This document shows, one piece after another, positions 1 through 9,004 of a DNA stretch of 64,000 bases; position 1 is the first letter of the stretch, and every line of letters starts with the position of its first letter. Both the position numbers and the translations under genes were made by a program. Source of the DNA: Thiobacillus denitrificans ATCC 25259 (GTDB taxonomy: Bacteria > Pseudomonadota > Gammaproteobacteria > Burkholderiales > Thiobacillaceae); NCBI RefSeq assembly GCF_000012745.1, contig NC_007404.1, forward strand, positions 2,728,001 through 2,792,000. The letters run 5' to 3'. Under the pieces are notes generated by a model that was given only the letters and a program-made list of their open reading frames with translations, was not told the origin of the DNA and ran no database searches.

Positions 1-1333
1 GGGCGAGGTCGAGGCAGGGCAGCAAGCGGCCCATGTAGTGCGCTTCGCGGGCAGCGAGCCACATGCGCCCCTCTTCGTCCTCGAAGCGGGCGAGCAGCGC
101 GGTCAGGCGCGCGAGGTCGTCCGGCGCGAGCCGCTGCAAGGCGGCGCCCATCCCGGCGCGCTCGGCGAGCCGAGTCAGGGACTGGGCGTGACGGCGCGCC
201 TCGATTTCGCGCTTGCGCTCGAGATAGCGCGGCAGTAGCCGCGCGGTGCGCGCCGGCCTGCGCGCAGCGATCGCGTCCTCGACCGCGTGCGCCATCTCTG
301 GCAGCACCCGCCCGCCATGGAATTCGCGGCACAGATAGGCTTCGGCCGGATTCGATTCGACGCGGCGCGCGAGTTCGGCGAGGTTGGCCGGCGTGCCCGC
401 GCGCGCCGCGTGCTCGCGCAGCAACGCGAGACCGAGCACGAGCCGGATCGCGAGGTAGTCGACGAGGTCGGCCGGGTAGCGGCGCGTCCAGTGGTAGTGC
501 TTGGCGCCCGAACGCCAGCGGATGAACCCGGCCCAGCCATGCAGCCGCGTCAGCTCGCAGGTGAAGTGGTTCATCCAGTCGTCCTCGGGCACGCCGAGTT
601 CGCCCATGACGTGGCTGATGATGCCTTCGGGCGTGTCGTCGACGGCGAGGATGCGCTTGATGTGCAGGCCGCGGATGAAGAGGCGCAGATTGCGCCGCGC
701 GACCGCGCTCCAGGCCCTGAACAGACCCTGCTCGCGGCCGGGCATCTGCCAGACCGACTGGCCCTCGTCGAAGAAATCGAGGCAACTCTTGATCACCAGT
801 TCGTCGAGCGTCGCGCCGATCTCGGTGCCGAACAGCAGATCGAGCATGGCGTAGAGCGGCCGCCCGGGCGGCATGTCGCTGCCGACCTGGGCCGCCAGCG
901 CCCCGCTCGGGATCTCGCGCGCCGGCAGCGCGGCGCCCCTGAGCACGGCGTGGACGTCGGCCGCGTCGGCGAGCGTGGGCGGCGCACCGAGCGGCGTTTC
1001 GACGTCGGTCAGGAGCGTCAGGAGCAGGCGCTCCAGGTCGAGGCCGGCGACCTCGGGCTGGTCCGCGCAAAAGCGCGCGACCTGCGCCGCGAGCACCGTG
1101 GCGTCGACCCGGCCGGCGGCGAGGTAGGCCTGCTGGCGCGCGCGCGGCAGGAAGCCGTGGGCACGGAACAGCCGCTCGCCCATCGCGACGGCCTGCTCGA
1201 ACGGCAGATGCTCGAGGCCGTAGAGCGGATTGTGGTGGATGAAGGTGCGCATCGGCCAGAAATACGGGATCGGTTCGCCCGCAACATGGACCAGAGCACG
1301 AATCTTGAGGCGCCGCCCGAGTGCCAGCGTCAT
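1..1333 (-). CDS. dabA: DabA-type inorganic carbon transporter subunit (DUF2309), 3' end outside window
   Basis: The reading frame runs open from an ATG at 1333 to the window edge, about 444 codons, so the C-terminal part is missing. The N-terminal half carries the PYFWPMRTFIHHNPL block typical of DUF2309/COG3002. DabA is the carbonic-anhydrase-like, zinc-binding cytoplasmic partner of a membrane proton-conducting subunit, and the pair accumulates bicarbonate. The start overlaps the stop of the upstream membrane gene by 4 bp, and dabB precedes that gene, so the three form one operon. The zinc-ligand residues cannot all be checked in the visible part. Family call is firm; substrate (CO2/HCO3-) is inferred from the family. 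Confidence 0.88.
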   Translation of the reverse strand, partial: MTLALGRRLKIRALVHVAGEPIPYFWPMRTFIHHNPLYGLEHLPFEQAVAMGERLFRAHGFLPRARQQAYLAAGRVDATVLAAQVARFCADQPEVAGLDLERLLLTLLTDVETPLGAPPTLADAADVHAVLRGAALPAREIPSGALAAQVGSDMPPGRPLYAMLDLLFGTEIGATLDELVIKSCLDFFDEGQSVWQMPGREQGLFRAWSAVARRNLRLFIRGLHIKRILAVDDTPEGIISHVMGELGVPEDDWMNHFTCELTRLHGWAGFIRWRSGAKHYHWTRRYPADLVDYLAIRLVLGLALLREHAARAGTPANLAELARRVESNPAEAYLCREFHGGRVLPEMAHAVEDAIAARRPARTARLLPRYLERKREIEARRHAQSLTRLAERAGMGAALQRLAPDDLARLTALLARFEDEEGRMWLAAREAHYMGRLLPCLDLA

Positions 1334-2067
1334 CGCCAGCCTCCTGTCAGCACCAGACCGGCCACCGCGAGGCCGCCCAGCGCACCGGCGTAGACCAGCG
1401 TCGACACGCGACCGATATCGGCGGGCGAGGCGCTCTGCGCCGGGCCGAAGAGGAAGCCCTGCAGCAACCGCGTCGCGGCCCAACCCCAGACCAGCCAGAT
1501 CACGAGCACGCCCGCCGCACCCGCCCCGTCCAGACCGTGCAGCACCTGCAGGAGCGCGAAGAAGCCCGGAAACGGCGGCGTCGCCACCGCCGCCAGCACG
1601 CTCAGCGCGAGCACGCCCGAGAGTCGCGGTAGACCGCCGAGGAGGCCGCCCTGCAGCCCGGCGTAGGCGGCACCGAAACGACGGTTCAAGGGCCGCGCGA
1701 GCACCGCCATCAGCGCGGTGGGCAGGCTGAAACCGAGGACGAAGGCGTGCAGCGCGGTCGCGTCGCCGCCCGCGAGCACCCACGCCAGCGCGAGCGCCGA
1801 CGTGGCGAGGAAACCCGCCCAGCGGCCCATGTCGCGCACGGTCAGCAGGCGCAAGGCATAGAAGGCCGAGGTCGCCAGCGCCCACGGCAACAGGTAGGAC
1901 GGGAGCTCCTGCGGCGCGCGCTGCAGCAGCGCGACGCCGAGCTGGGGCCAGACCAGCAGCAGCGCGCCGCGTGCGAGCGGATCGTGCAGGCGCGCGAGCG
2001 CGGCGTTCAGCACGATGCTCGCCGGGAAGAGCGGCAGGAACAGCGCAATGATCGCGAGCGTCGTCAT
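1330..2067 (-). CDS. Multi-pass membrane protein of the DAB operon (NuoM/MrpD-like fragment)
   Basis: A 245-residue, strongly hydrophobic protein starting MTTLAIIALFLP, with many predicted membrane helices and small-residue-rich loops. The ATG at 2067 overlaps the end of dabB within a couple of bases, and its own stop overlaps the dabA start by 4 bp, so translation of all three is probably coupled. It resembles part of a proton-translocating antiporter module (complex I NuoL/M/N style), but I see no complete antiporter domain. Two-gene dab operons usually lack this gene; a third membrane gene occurs in some lineages. Its role, perhaps an accessory channel subunit, is inference. Confidence 0.7.
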   Translation of the reverse strand: MTTLAIIALFLPLFPASIVLNAALARLHDPLARGALLLVWPQLGVALLQRAPQELPSYLLPWALATSAFYALRLLTVRDMGRWAGFLATSALALAWVLAGGDATALHAFVLGFSLPTALMAVLARPLNRRFGAAYAGLQGGLLGGLPRLSGVLALSVLAAVATPPFPGFFALLQVLHGLDGAGAAGVLVIWLVWGWAATRLLQGFLFGPAQSASPADIGRVSTLVYAGALGGLAVAGLVLTGGWR

Positions 2068-2068
2068 G

Positions 2069-3748
2069 TCACACCCACCTGAACCAGACGTTGAGACGCC
2101 TCGACAAGGCCAGCACGGCCTGCGTGAGCCAGGCGTAGACGTCGGCGACGTAGAACTCGCGCGACAGCAGCGAATACAGCGCGAGGCGCAGCGGCGAGGC
2201 GGGGCCGCTGCGCGCACCGCCGTTGGCCGTCGCGTAATAGGTGGCGAGCCATCCACCGACGACCGCGGCGGTGAGGATTGCGGCGAGGACCTCGAAGGTG
2301 CCGAGCGGGATGCTCGCGGCGGCGTAGAGGCGATCGCTGAAGCCGCGGTCGGGGTAGAGGAAGACGTCGAAGGCGTGGCCGATCCAGGTGTAGCCGGCGA
2401 CGACGATGACGAGCGACAGGATGATCATCGCCATCATTCGCCAAGGGCTGCCCGCGCGCAGGCGGTAGGTCACGAACAGCAGCTGCGCCCCGGTGACCCA
2501 GCCGAAGAACAGCAGGATGATCGCGCCCTGGCGTCCGACGAAGTCGTCGTCGACGAGCCAATGCGAGAGGCCGAGGATGGCGAAGGGCACGACGACGGTC
2601 AGCGCGGCCGCAGCGACCCAGGGCAGCCGGTACGCGACCGGCTTGCGTTCGACGACGAAGGTGTAGACGTCGTCGTGCGGCACGCCGTCGTCCTTGCGCG
2701 CGTTGCCGATCACGCTGCCGGCGCCGAGGAAGAGCGTGCCCTTGAACAGGCCGTGCGCGATGAGATGGTAGATCGCGAGCGAAAACGCGCCGACGCCGGC
2801 CTCGACGAACATGAAGCCCATCTGCCCCATGGTCGAATAGCCGAGCGACTTCTTGATGTCGTTCTGCATCAGCATCAAGACCGAGCCGAGGATGGCGGTG
2901 ACGAGGCCGACCGCGAACACCAGGTGCAGCACCTCGCCCGCGTGCACGAACACCGGCGCGAAGCGGTTGAGGATGAAGCCGCCGGCGTTGACGATGCCGG
3001 CGTGCATCAGCGCCGACACCGGCGTCGGCCCTTCCATCGTGTAGGGCAGCCAGGTGTGCAGCGGAAACTGCGCCGAGCGCGCGAACGCGGCGAGTGCGAC
3101 GAGCAGCGCGACGACGGTCTCGAGCGGCATCCCCAGCACGACGTGCGCGCCGGGGGCGGCGGTGATGCTGTCGAAGAGCTCCGGCAGCGAGGTCGTGCCG
3201 TAGGCCCGGTAGAGCAGAACCGCGGCGAGGATCAGCGGCAAATCGCCGAGCCGATAGGTGAAAAACGACCAGAAGGCATAACGCTGGGCCGCCGGCCGCA
3301 CCGTGTCGTGAGCGAGCAGGAAGTAGAGCAAGACGCCGATCAGGTGCCAGGCGACGAGCAAGGTCACGAGGTCGCCCGCCGCGACCATCAGCAGGATCGC
3401 CGCCGTCATCAGGTCGAGCAGGACGTAGAAGCGCGCGTAGCCGGGCTCCTCGGCCATGTAGCGCACGGCGTAGACGTGCACGACGAAACTGATGCCGGCG
3501 ACCATCAGCGTCATCAGGCTGGCGAGCGGATCGAGGTAAAGACTGCCCCAGGCGCGCTCCAGCGCGTACCAGCGCGGTTCCCCTTCGAGCAGATAGGCAC
3601 CGAGCGAGACCGCGGCAAGCAGAAAGGTCAGCGCCGCGAAGCCGACGCTCACCCGCGCTGTCGCACGGCGTGCCCGGTGAGCGAAAAGCGCGATGGTCAG
3701 GGCCGAGAGCAAGGGCAGAACCGGGAGCAATATGCTCAGCTTGTCCAC
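2069..3748 (-). CDS. dabB: DabB-type membrane subunit (NADH-quinone oxidoreductase subunit L-like)
   Basis: A 559-residue protein with a GTG start at 3748, preceded by a GGGAGGGA ribosome-binding site. It has a proton-conducting antiporter domain (PF00361 type) with the conserved helices around LPYTMEGPTPVSALMHAG and the lysine-containing helix near NDIKKSLGYSTMGQMGFM. NuoL-like proteins outside a nuo operon and next to a DUF2309 gene are the membrane half of the DAB bicarbonate accumulation complex, which uses the proton motive force. No other complex I genes lie nearby, which argues against a respiratory role. First gene of the minus-strand operon. Confidence 0.87.
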   Translation of the reverse strand: MDKLSILLPVLPLLSALTIALFAHRARRATARVSVGFAALTFLLAAVSLGAYLLEGEPRWYALERAWGSLYLDPLASLMTLMVAGISFVVHVYAVRYMAEEPGYARFYVLLDLMTAAILLMVAAGDLVTLLVAWHLIGVLLYFLLAHDTVRPAAQRYAFWSFFTYRLGDLPLILAAVLLYRAYGTTSLPELFDSITAAPGAHVVLGMPLETVVALLVALAAFARSAQFPLHTWLPYTMEGPTPVSALMHAGIVNAGGFILNRFAPVFVHAGEVLHLVFAVGLVTAILGSVLMLMQNDIKKSLGYSTMGQMGFMFVEAGVGAFSLAIYHLIAHGLFKGTLFLGAGSVIGNARKDDGVPHDDVYTFVVERKPVAYRLPWVAAAALTVVVPFAILGLSHWLVDDDFVGRQGAIILLFFGWVTGAQLLFVTYRLRAGSPWRMMAMIILSLVIVVAGYTWIGHAFDVFLYPDRGFSDRLYAAASIPLGTFEVLAAILTAAVVGGWLATYYATANGGARSGPASPLRLALYSLLSREFYVADVYAWLTQAVLALSRRLNVWFRWV

Positions 3749-4151
3749 TGCGTGATCCCTCCCCGTTCAAGAATCGCCTGGCGGCCGCAAGTGAACGAGC
3801 GCCAAAACCATAATGAAAATGTGGCAATTGCTTCGCCCACGCTGCGCCTGGCTTATCGACTCTGCGGGCGCAAACGTCGACAGTCCGCACGGACGCGGCC
3901 TTTGCTGCAATCCTAGTGGCGCGTACCCATAGACAACAGTCGTAATTTTTTATAGGAACGATAAACGAGAACGTATGAGAGACACTGGGAGGCCGCGCTG
4001 GTCCCATGCAGGCGAGCCGCGCGTTGCGCCGCCGCGTCCGCTGCGTCTAGAATCACGGCGTCGGGGTACCGGTTCCCGGCATCCGGGTTCCGCCCGCAAG
4101 ACGTGTCACGTCCAAGCCTGGTTTTATCCACTCTCGGCTGGAGAACGACTC
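3749..4151. promoter_or_regulatory. Divergent intergenic region between dabB and chrA
   Basis: About 400 bases without a convincing gene. It must hold the promoters for dabB (leftward) and chrA (rightward). On the plus strand TTGCGC at 4024 and TAGAAT at 4048-4053 are 18 bp apart, a moderate sigma-70 candidate for chrA. An AT-rich patch lies at 3943-3970. No LysR-type regulator gene adjoins, and no clear CbbR site was identified. Confidence 0.35.
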
Positions 4152-5498
4152 TTGGACACTGCGCGAACGCTTCCTTTTCCCCCGCCCGCCCCCGTGAAGC
4201 TCGGAAGCGCGCTCCGCTACTGGCTCAAGCTCGGCTTCGTCAGCTTCGGCGGCCCGGCCGGGCAGATCGCGATGATGCATCACGAGCTCGTCGAGAAACG
4301 GCGCTGGATTTCCGAGCACCGCTACCTGCATGCGCTCAACTACTGCATGTTGCTGCCGGGACCCGAGGCCACGCAGCTCGCGATCTATGTCAGCTGGCTC
4401 CTGCACGGCACCCTCGGCGGTGTCCTCGCGGGCGTGCTGTTCGTGCTGCCGGGCTTCCTGCTGCTCGCGCTCCTCGCCGCGCTCTATCTCGCCTGGGGCG
4501 AGGTGACGCTGGTGCAGGGGCTTTTTTACGGCATCCGGCCGGCCGTCGTCGCGGTCGTGCTGTTCGCGGCCTGGCGCATCGGCAGCCGCGCGCTCAAGAA
4601 CGAAGTGCTCTGGGGCATGGCCGCGCTCGCGTTCATTGGCATCTTCGTCTTCGACATCGGCTTTCCCTGGATCGTCCTCGCCGCGGCACTGCTCGGTGCG
4701 CTCGGCGGCAAGTTCGCGCCGCATAAGTTCAGGACGGGCGGCGGGCATGGCGCCGGCCACAAGGCATACGGCGCGGCGCTGATCGACGACGATACGCCAC
4801 CGCCCGCGCACGCGCGATTCGCCTGGCGCCGCCTGCTCGCGACCAGCGGCGTCTTCGTGCTGATCTGGCTCGGCGCGATGCTGGCCCTGCGTGGTCTGCC
4901 CGAGCTGCAGCACATGGGCGACTTCTTTACCGGCGCGGCCTTCCTCACGATCGGCGGCGCCTACGCCGTGCTGCCCTATGTCTACGAAGGCGCGGTCGAA
5001 CAGTTCGGCTGGCTGAGCGGGGTGCAGATGATGGACGGCCTCGCGCTCGGCGAGACGACGCCGGGGCCGCTCATCATGGTCGTCACCTGGGTCGGCTATC
5101 TGGGCGGCGTGAGCAAGGAGATTCTTGCCGACCCGGTCGCCGCCGGGTTTGCCGGCGCGGCCGTCGCAACTTTTTTCACCTTCCTGCCGTCCTTCTTTTT
5201 CATCCTCGCCGGCGCCCCGCTGGTCGAGGCGACGCGCGGCGAGCTCAGGTTCACGGCGCCGCTCACCGGAATCACCGCCGCGGTCGTCGGCGTCATCGTC
5301 AATCTGGCGGTATTCTTTGCATGGCACAGCTTCTGGCCGCAGGGAAGCGCGGACGCGCCGTTCAGGGGTGATTTCGAGTGGTTTTCGGTCATCGTCGCGG
5401 TCGTCGCCTTTGTCGCGCTGTGGAAATACCGCGCCGACATCGTCAAGGTCATCGGCGCCTGCGCCCTCGTCGGGCTGGCGTATTCGTCATATATGTGA
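4152..5498 (+). CDS. chrA: Chromate transporter, ChrA/CHR family (long, two-domain form)
   Basis: A protein of about 448 residues if it starts at the TTG at 4152, which has GGAG eight bases upstream; a GTG at 4194 is the alternative. There is no in-frame ATG close to the conserved start. Two homologous CHR domains are visible: the first begins at WLKLGFVSFGGPAGQIAMMH with LLPGPEATQLAIYV, the second has FTGAAFLTIGGAYAVLPYV with GETTPGPLIMVVTWVGY. ChrA exports chromate from the cytoplasm, using the proton gradient in studied members. The downstream rhodanese gene starts 8 bp after the stop and is probably cotranscribed. No chrB regulator is adjacent. Confidence 0.88.
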   Translation: MDTARTLPFPPPAPVKLGSALRYWLKLGFVSFGGPAGQIAMMHHELVEKRRWISEHRYLHALNYCMLLPGPEATQLAIYVSWLLHGTLGGVLAGVLFVLPGFLLLALLAALYLAWGEVTLVQGLFYGIRPAVVAVVLFAAWRIGSRALKNEVLWGMAALAFIGIFVFDIGFPWIVLAAALLGALGGKFAPHKFRTGGGHGAGHKAYGAALIDDDTPPPAHARFAWRRLLATSGVFVLIWLGAMLALRGLPELQHMGDFFTGAAFLTIGGAYAVLPYVYEGAVEQFGWLSGVQMMDGLALGETTPGPLIMVVTWVGYLGGVSKEILADPVAAGFAGAAVATFFTFLPSFFFILAGAPLVEATRGELRFTAPLTGITAAVVGVIVNLAVFFAWHSFWPQGSADAPFRGDFEWFSVIVAVVAFVALWKYRADIVKVIGACALVGLAYSSYM

Positions 5499-5505
5499 GG
5501 ACAGC

Positions 5506-5883
5506 ATGGAACCCAAGATCATTCAGCCGCCGAAACGCTGTGGCTGTGCAAACCCCAGTGAGAAATGCGAGGAACTCGCGCGCACAATCCGGCCCGGGAA
5601 AGTCGACCCCGACGCGGTGCTGGTATTCGACGTGCGGCGCGAGGCCGACTACGCGGCGTCGAACGAGACCATTCCGGGCGCGCTATGGAAGAACCCCGAC
5701 AAGATCGACGCCTGGATCGGGGCCGTGCCGCGCACGCTCGACGTCGTGATCTATTGCGTGCGCGGCGGTGCGGTATCCAACGCCGTCGTCGACCGGCTTC
5801 ACGCGGCCGGCGTCAAGGCGCGCTACATCGAAGGCGGCCTCGAGGCCTACAAGGCCGCGGGCGGCAAGGTCGCGCGCAAGTAA
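5506..5883 (+). CDS. Rhodanese-like domain protein linked to chrA
   Basis: A 125-residue single-domain protein. The active-site loop is VIYCVRGGAV with Cys84 as the probable sulfurtransferase nucleophile, and the N-terminal CH2A-like segment VLVFDVRREADYAA and the C-terminal YIEGGLEAYKAAGG match rhodaneses. The loop lacks the usual CxxGxR order, so substrate preference may differ. It begins 8 bp after chrA. Rhodanese genes occur in some chr operons (called chrE), but whether this one contributes to chromate resistance cannot be told from sequence. An extra N-terminal cluster of three cysteines (residues 12, 14 and 21) is unusual. Confidence 0.78.
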   Translation: MEPKIIQPPKRCGCANPSEKCEELARTIRPGKVDPDAVLVFDVRREADYAASNETIPGALWKNPDKIDAWIGAVPRTLDVVIYCVRGGAVSNAVVDRLHAAGVKARYIEGGLEAYKAAGGKVARK

Positions 5884-5900
5884 GGCCCGGCAAAAAGTAG

Positions 5901-5929
5901 TTGACCAGTTTACTAGGTTATTCTATTGT
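5901..5929 (+). promoter_or_regulatory. Sigma-70-type promoter for tusE
   Basis: TTGACC at 5901-5906 and TATTGT at 5924-5929 with a 17-bp spacer, in an AT-rich island within otherwise GC-rich DNA. The expected transcript start lies about 25-30 bases before the ATG at 5964, leaving room for the GGAGAGAGAGCGGA ribosome-binding region. Confidence 0.7.
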
Positions 5930-5963
5930 TCGCGCTCGCTATTTTTGGAGAGAGAGCGGAATC

Positions 5964-6296
5964 ATGGAACGTGAAATCAACGGCAAGATGGTCGAAACCG
6001 ACCCGGAAGGCTATCTGGTCAATCTCGAAGACTGGTCGGAGGAGCTGGCCATCGAACTGGCCAAGGAAGACAAGCTGGAGCTCGGCGAGAACCACTGGAA
6101 GGTCATCCACTACATGCGCGACCAGTTCGCGCAGAACGGCACCGCGCCCAACCTGCGTTTCCTGCAGAAGGGCCTGAAGGAAGAATTCGGCAACGAATGG
6201 GGCGACAAGAAATTCCTTTTCGACCTCTTCCCCTTCGGCCCGGCGAAGCAGGCCGGACGCTACGCCGGAACGCCGAAGCCGACCGGCTGCGTGTGA
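5964..6296 (+). CDS. tusE: TusE/DsrC-family sulfur carrier protein with a single C-terminal cysteine
   Basis: A 110-residue protein with the family core (LEDWSEELAIELAKED, HWKVIHYMRDQF) and the C-terminal arm ending GTPKPTGCV, with the conserved penultimate Cys109. True dissimilatory DsrC has a second cysteine eleven residues earlier; here that position (98) is glycine. The protein is therefore TusE-like, passing persulfide sulfur for tRNA 2-thiouridylation, or a regulatory DsrC relative, rather than the sulfite reductase partner. It stands alone with its own promoter and terminator; no dsr or tusBCD genes are in view. Confidence 0.85.
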   Translation: MEREINGKMVETDPEGYLVNLEDWSEELAIELAKEDKLELGENHWKVIHYMRDQFAQNGTAPNLRFLQKGLKEEFGNEWGDKKFLFDLFPFGPAKQAGRYAGTPKPTGCV

Positions 6297-6318
6297 GCAA
6301 GGCAGCGAGCACCGTCTG

Positions 6319-6345
6319 AAAAAGCCCCGCTGCGCGGGGCTTTTT
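6319..6345. terminator. Bidirectional intrinsic terminator between tusE and the cupin gene
   Basis: A 7-bp GC stem (GCCCCGC / GCGGGGC) with a 3-base loop, flanked by A5 on the left and T5 on the right, so it can end transcripts from both converging genes. Confidence 0.88.
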
Positions 6346-6830
6346 CATTGCGGCCGCGCTCCCGCGTCGTCCGGCGCGCCGGCAAGCGCGTCGACGGGCG
6401 ACTCGAAGGCGATGAACAGCACGCAGGCGTCCCGGCCCTTGCAGGTTGCCGCGTGCGGGGCCCGCGCGGGTCCGTAGGCATAGGTGCCGGGCTTGAGCAC
6501 GACGGGTTCATGGCCGTCGTAACGGACATGGAGTTCGCCGGCGACCAGCACCATGCGCTCGGCCGAGGTGTGCCAGTGACGCGGAATCTCACTGTTGCCC
6601 GGGACCTTGAAGAAAACGTCGGCGTTGGCCTGCGCGGGGTCGCCGTGGAGAACCGCGATCGCGCAGCCCTTGGGCATGAAATCGGGACACCCGCCCCACT
6701 TCAGCCGCGTGTCGGTCGACGGCCGCGCAAGCGGAGCCTCCGCCGCAAGCACGTCCGCCGCACCGCTGGTCAGCAGCCCGACCAACACGATCAGCGCCGA
6801 CAGTCGGCGCACAGCCCTCGTCCCACCCAT
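6345..6830 (-). CDS. Exported cupin-domain protein
   Basis: A 161-residue protein with an N-terminal signal peptide (RRLSALIVLVGLLTSGAADVLAAE) and one cupin barrel. Metal ligands are suggested by the HWHTSAERMVLVAGEL motif (motif 1, two His and a Glu) and a later PHAA in motif 2. It would act in the periplasm; no substrate can be named. Two cysteine pairs (the CPDFMPKGC region and TCKGRDAC) may form disulfides. It is convergent with tusE and shares its terminator; the stop codon lies at the T-run edge. Confidence 0.75.
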   Translation of the reverse strand: MGGTRAVRRLSALIVLVGLLTSGAADVLAAEAPLARPSTDTRLKWGGCPDFMPKGCAIAVLHGDPAQANADVFFKVPGNSEIPRHWHTSAERMVLVAGELHVRYDGHEPVVLKPGTYAYGPARAPHAATCKGRDACVLFIAFESPVDALAGAPDDAGARPQ

Positions 6831-6941
6831 GTCTCTGCTCCTCGGTTGTGCCGGCGCGGGGATTCGCGGGCCAATGCCAGCTTAGACGAGCGCCGGCACG
6901 TTTCAATGACGGCTGCAGCGTCGACCCGGGTGTCCGCGGCC

Positions 6942-7286
6942 TTACGCGCTGCGAAACATGAAATACACCGCGCCGACGAGACACAGTGCGGCCCACAGGA
7001 AATCCCACTTCAGTTCGACCTTCATGTAGAGCACGGCAAACGGGACGAAGACCGAAAGCGCGATGACTTCCTGCATGATCTTCAGTTGCGGCAGGCTCAT
7101 CACGGTGAACCCGATCCGGTTGGCGGGAACCTGCAGCAGGTACTCGAAAGCCGCGATGCCCCAACTGGCGAAGGCGGCGACGATCCACGGCTGGTTGTTC
7201 ATGTCCTTCAGGTGCGCGTACCACGCGAAAGTCATGAACACGTTGGACAGCGTGAGCAGGATCAGGGTCTGCAGGGAAGCGGGCAT
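6942..7286 (-). CDS. DMT-superfamily small membrane protein (DUF486)
   Basis: A 114-residue protein with four hydrophobic segments, starting MPASLQTLILLTLSNVFMTFAWYAHLKDM. The sequence FEYLLQVPANRIG and LKWDFLWAALCLVGAVYFMFR are characteristic of the DUF486 family in the drug/metabolite transporter group. Function unknown. The reading frame extends further upstream, but that extension is non-hydrophobic and overlaps the purE promoter region, so the ATG at 7286 is preferred. Divergent from purE. Confidence 0.75.
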   Translation of the reverse strand: MPASLQTLILLTLSNVFMTFAWYAHLKDMNNQPWIVAAFASWGIAAFEYLLQVPANRIGFTVMSLPQLKIMQEVIALSVFVPFAVLYMKVELKWDFLWAALCLVGAVYFMFRSA

Positions 7287-7362
7287 GGTCGTCTCCGATG
7301 GCGCGCGCCATTGTAGGGGCGGCGCGCAGTAAAATGCCGCCTTTCGCATCGCAAGGACCGGC

Positions 7363-7849
<487 letters not shown>

Positions 7850-7860
<11 letters not shown>

Positions 7861-9004
7861 GGCGCAGCCGACGATGACTGCCCTGCCGATCCTGCCGGGT
7901 GCGACGCTCGGCATCCTGGGAGGCGGTCAACTCGGCCGCATGTTCACGATCGCCGCACGCACCATGGGCTACAAGGTCATGGTGCTCGATCCTGACTTCG
8001 CGAGTCCGGCCGGGCAGATGGCCGACGTCCACCTGCAGGCCGACTACACCGACCACGGCGCCCTGCGCCAGCTCGGCGCGGCCTGCGCCGCGGTGACGAC
8101 CGAATTCGAGAACGTACCGGCACAAAGCCTGATAGAACTCGCGAACCATTGCCGGGTCTCGCCCGGTGCCGCCGCAGTCGCGATCGCGCAGGACCGCAGC
8201 CACGAGAAATCCTGGCTCGCGCAGAACGGTTTCGCGACGGCGCCCTTCGCGCTGGTGTACAGCGAAGGCGACCTCGATGCGGCGCTCGCCGAGGTCGGCA
8301 CCCCCGCGCTGCTCAAGGTCGCGCGCTTCGGCTACGACGGCAAGGGACAGGCGCGCGTCACCGACCGCGACGGCGCGCGCGCGGCTTTCGCCGAATTCGG
8401 TGCCCAGCCCTGCGTGCTCGAAGGCTTCGTCAAGCTCGAAGGCGAGCTATCGGTCGTCCTCGCGCGCGACGACGCGGGGCATTGCGCGACCTTCCCCGTC
8501 GCCGAAAACCGCCACGAGCAGGGCATCCTCGACGTCTCGATCGTCCCCGCCCGTGTCGCCGATTCGCTCGCCGATGCCGCGCGCACGATGGCGCAAGACA
8601 TCGCAGGAAAACTCGCCTACGTCGGCGTCATGGCGGTCGAGTTCTTCGTCGTCGACGGTCGCCTGCTCGTCAACGAGATCGCCCCGCGCCCGCACAACTC
8701 GGGGCATTACACGCTCGACGCCTGCGTCACCGACCAGTTCGAGCAGCAGGTGCGCGCGCTATGCGGCCTGCCGCTCGGCGACACGCGCCTGCTCTCGCCG
8801 GTCGCGATGGTCAACATACTCGGCGACCGCTGGCACGACGGCGGGCCGCACTGGTCGGCGCTGCTCGCGCATCCGGCGATCAAGCTGCATCTGTACGGCA
8901 AGGAGACCGCGCGCCCCGGCCGCAAGATGGGGCACTTCAACGTGCTCGACACGGACGTCGAGGCAGCGCTGAAACTCGCCGAAGCGATGCGCGATGCGCT
9001 CTAG
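7850..9004 (+). CDS. purK: N5-carboxyaminoimidazole ribonucleotide synthase PurK
   Basis: 384 residues, ATP-grasp fold. N-terminal [29 protein letters not shown], central ATP-binding region with [15 protein letters not shown], and the metal/ATP motif [29 protein letters not shown] are all present. It carboxylates AIR using ATP and bicarbonate, supplying PurE. The ATG at 7850 lies inside the end of purE; an ATG at 7874 directly before the conserved region is an alternative start. The downstream DUF192 gene overlaps its end by 11 bp. Confidence 0.95.

Noticed and set aside
287-1393. Long plus-strand frame opposite dabA
   Set aside because: Antisense shadow: composition is Arg/Ala/Glu-rich without motifs, while the minus strand encodes DUF2309 motifs.
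2015-3916. 633-codon plus-strand frame and 647-codon minus-strand frame over dabB
   Set aside because: Both are high-GC shadows; only the 559-residue frame has coherent membrane helices and family motifs.
4053-5327. 424-codon minus-strand frame across chrA
   Set aside because: Charged low-complexity antisense of a membrane protein; no signals and no family motif.
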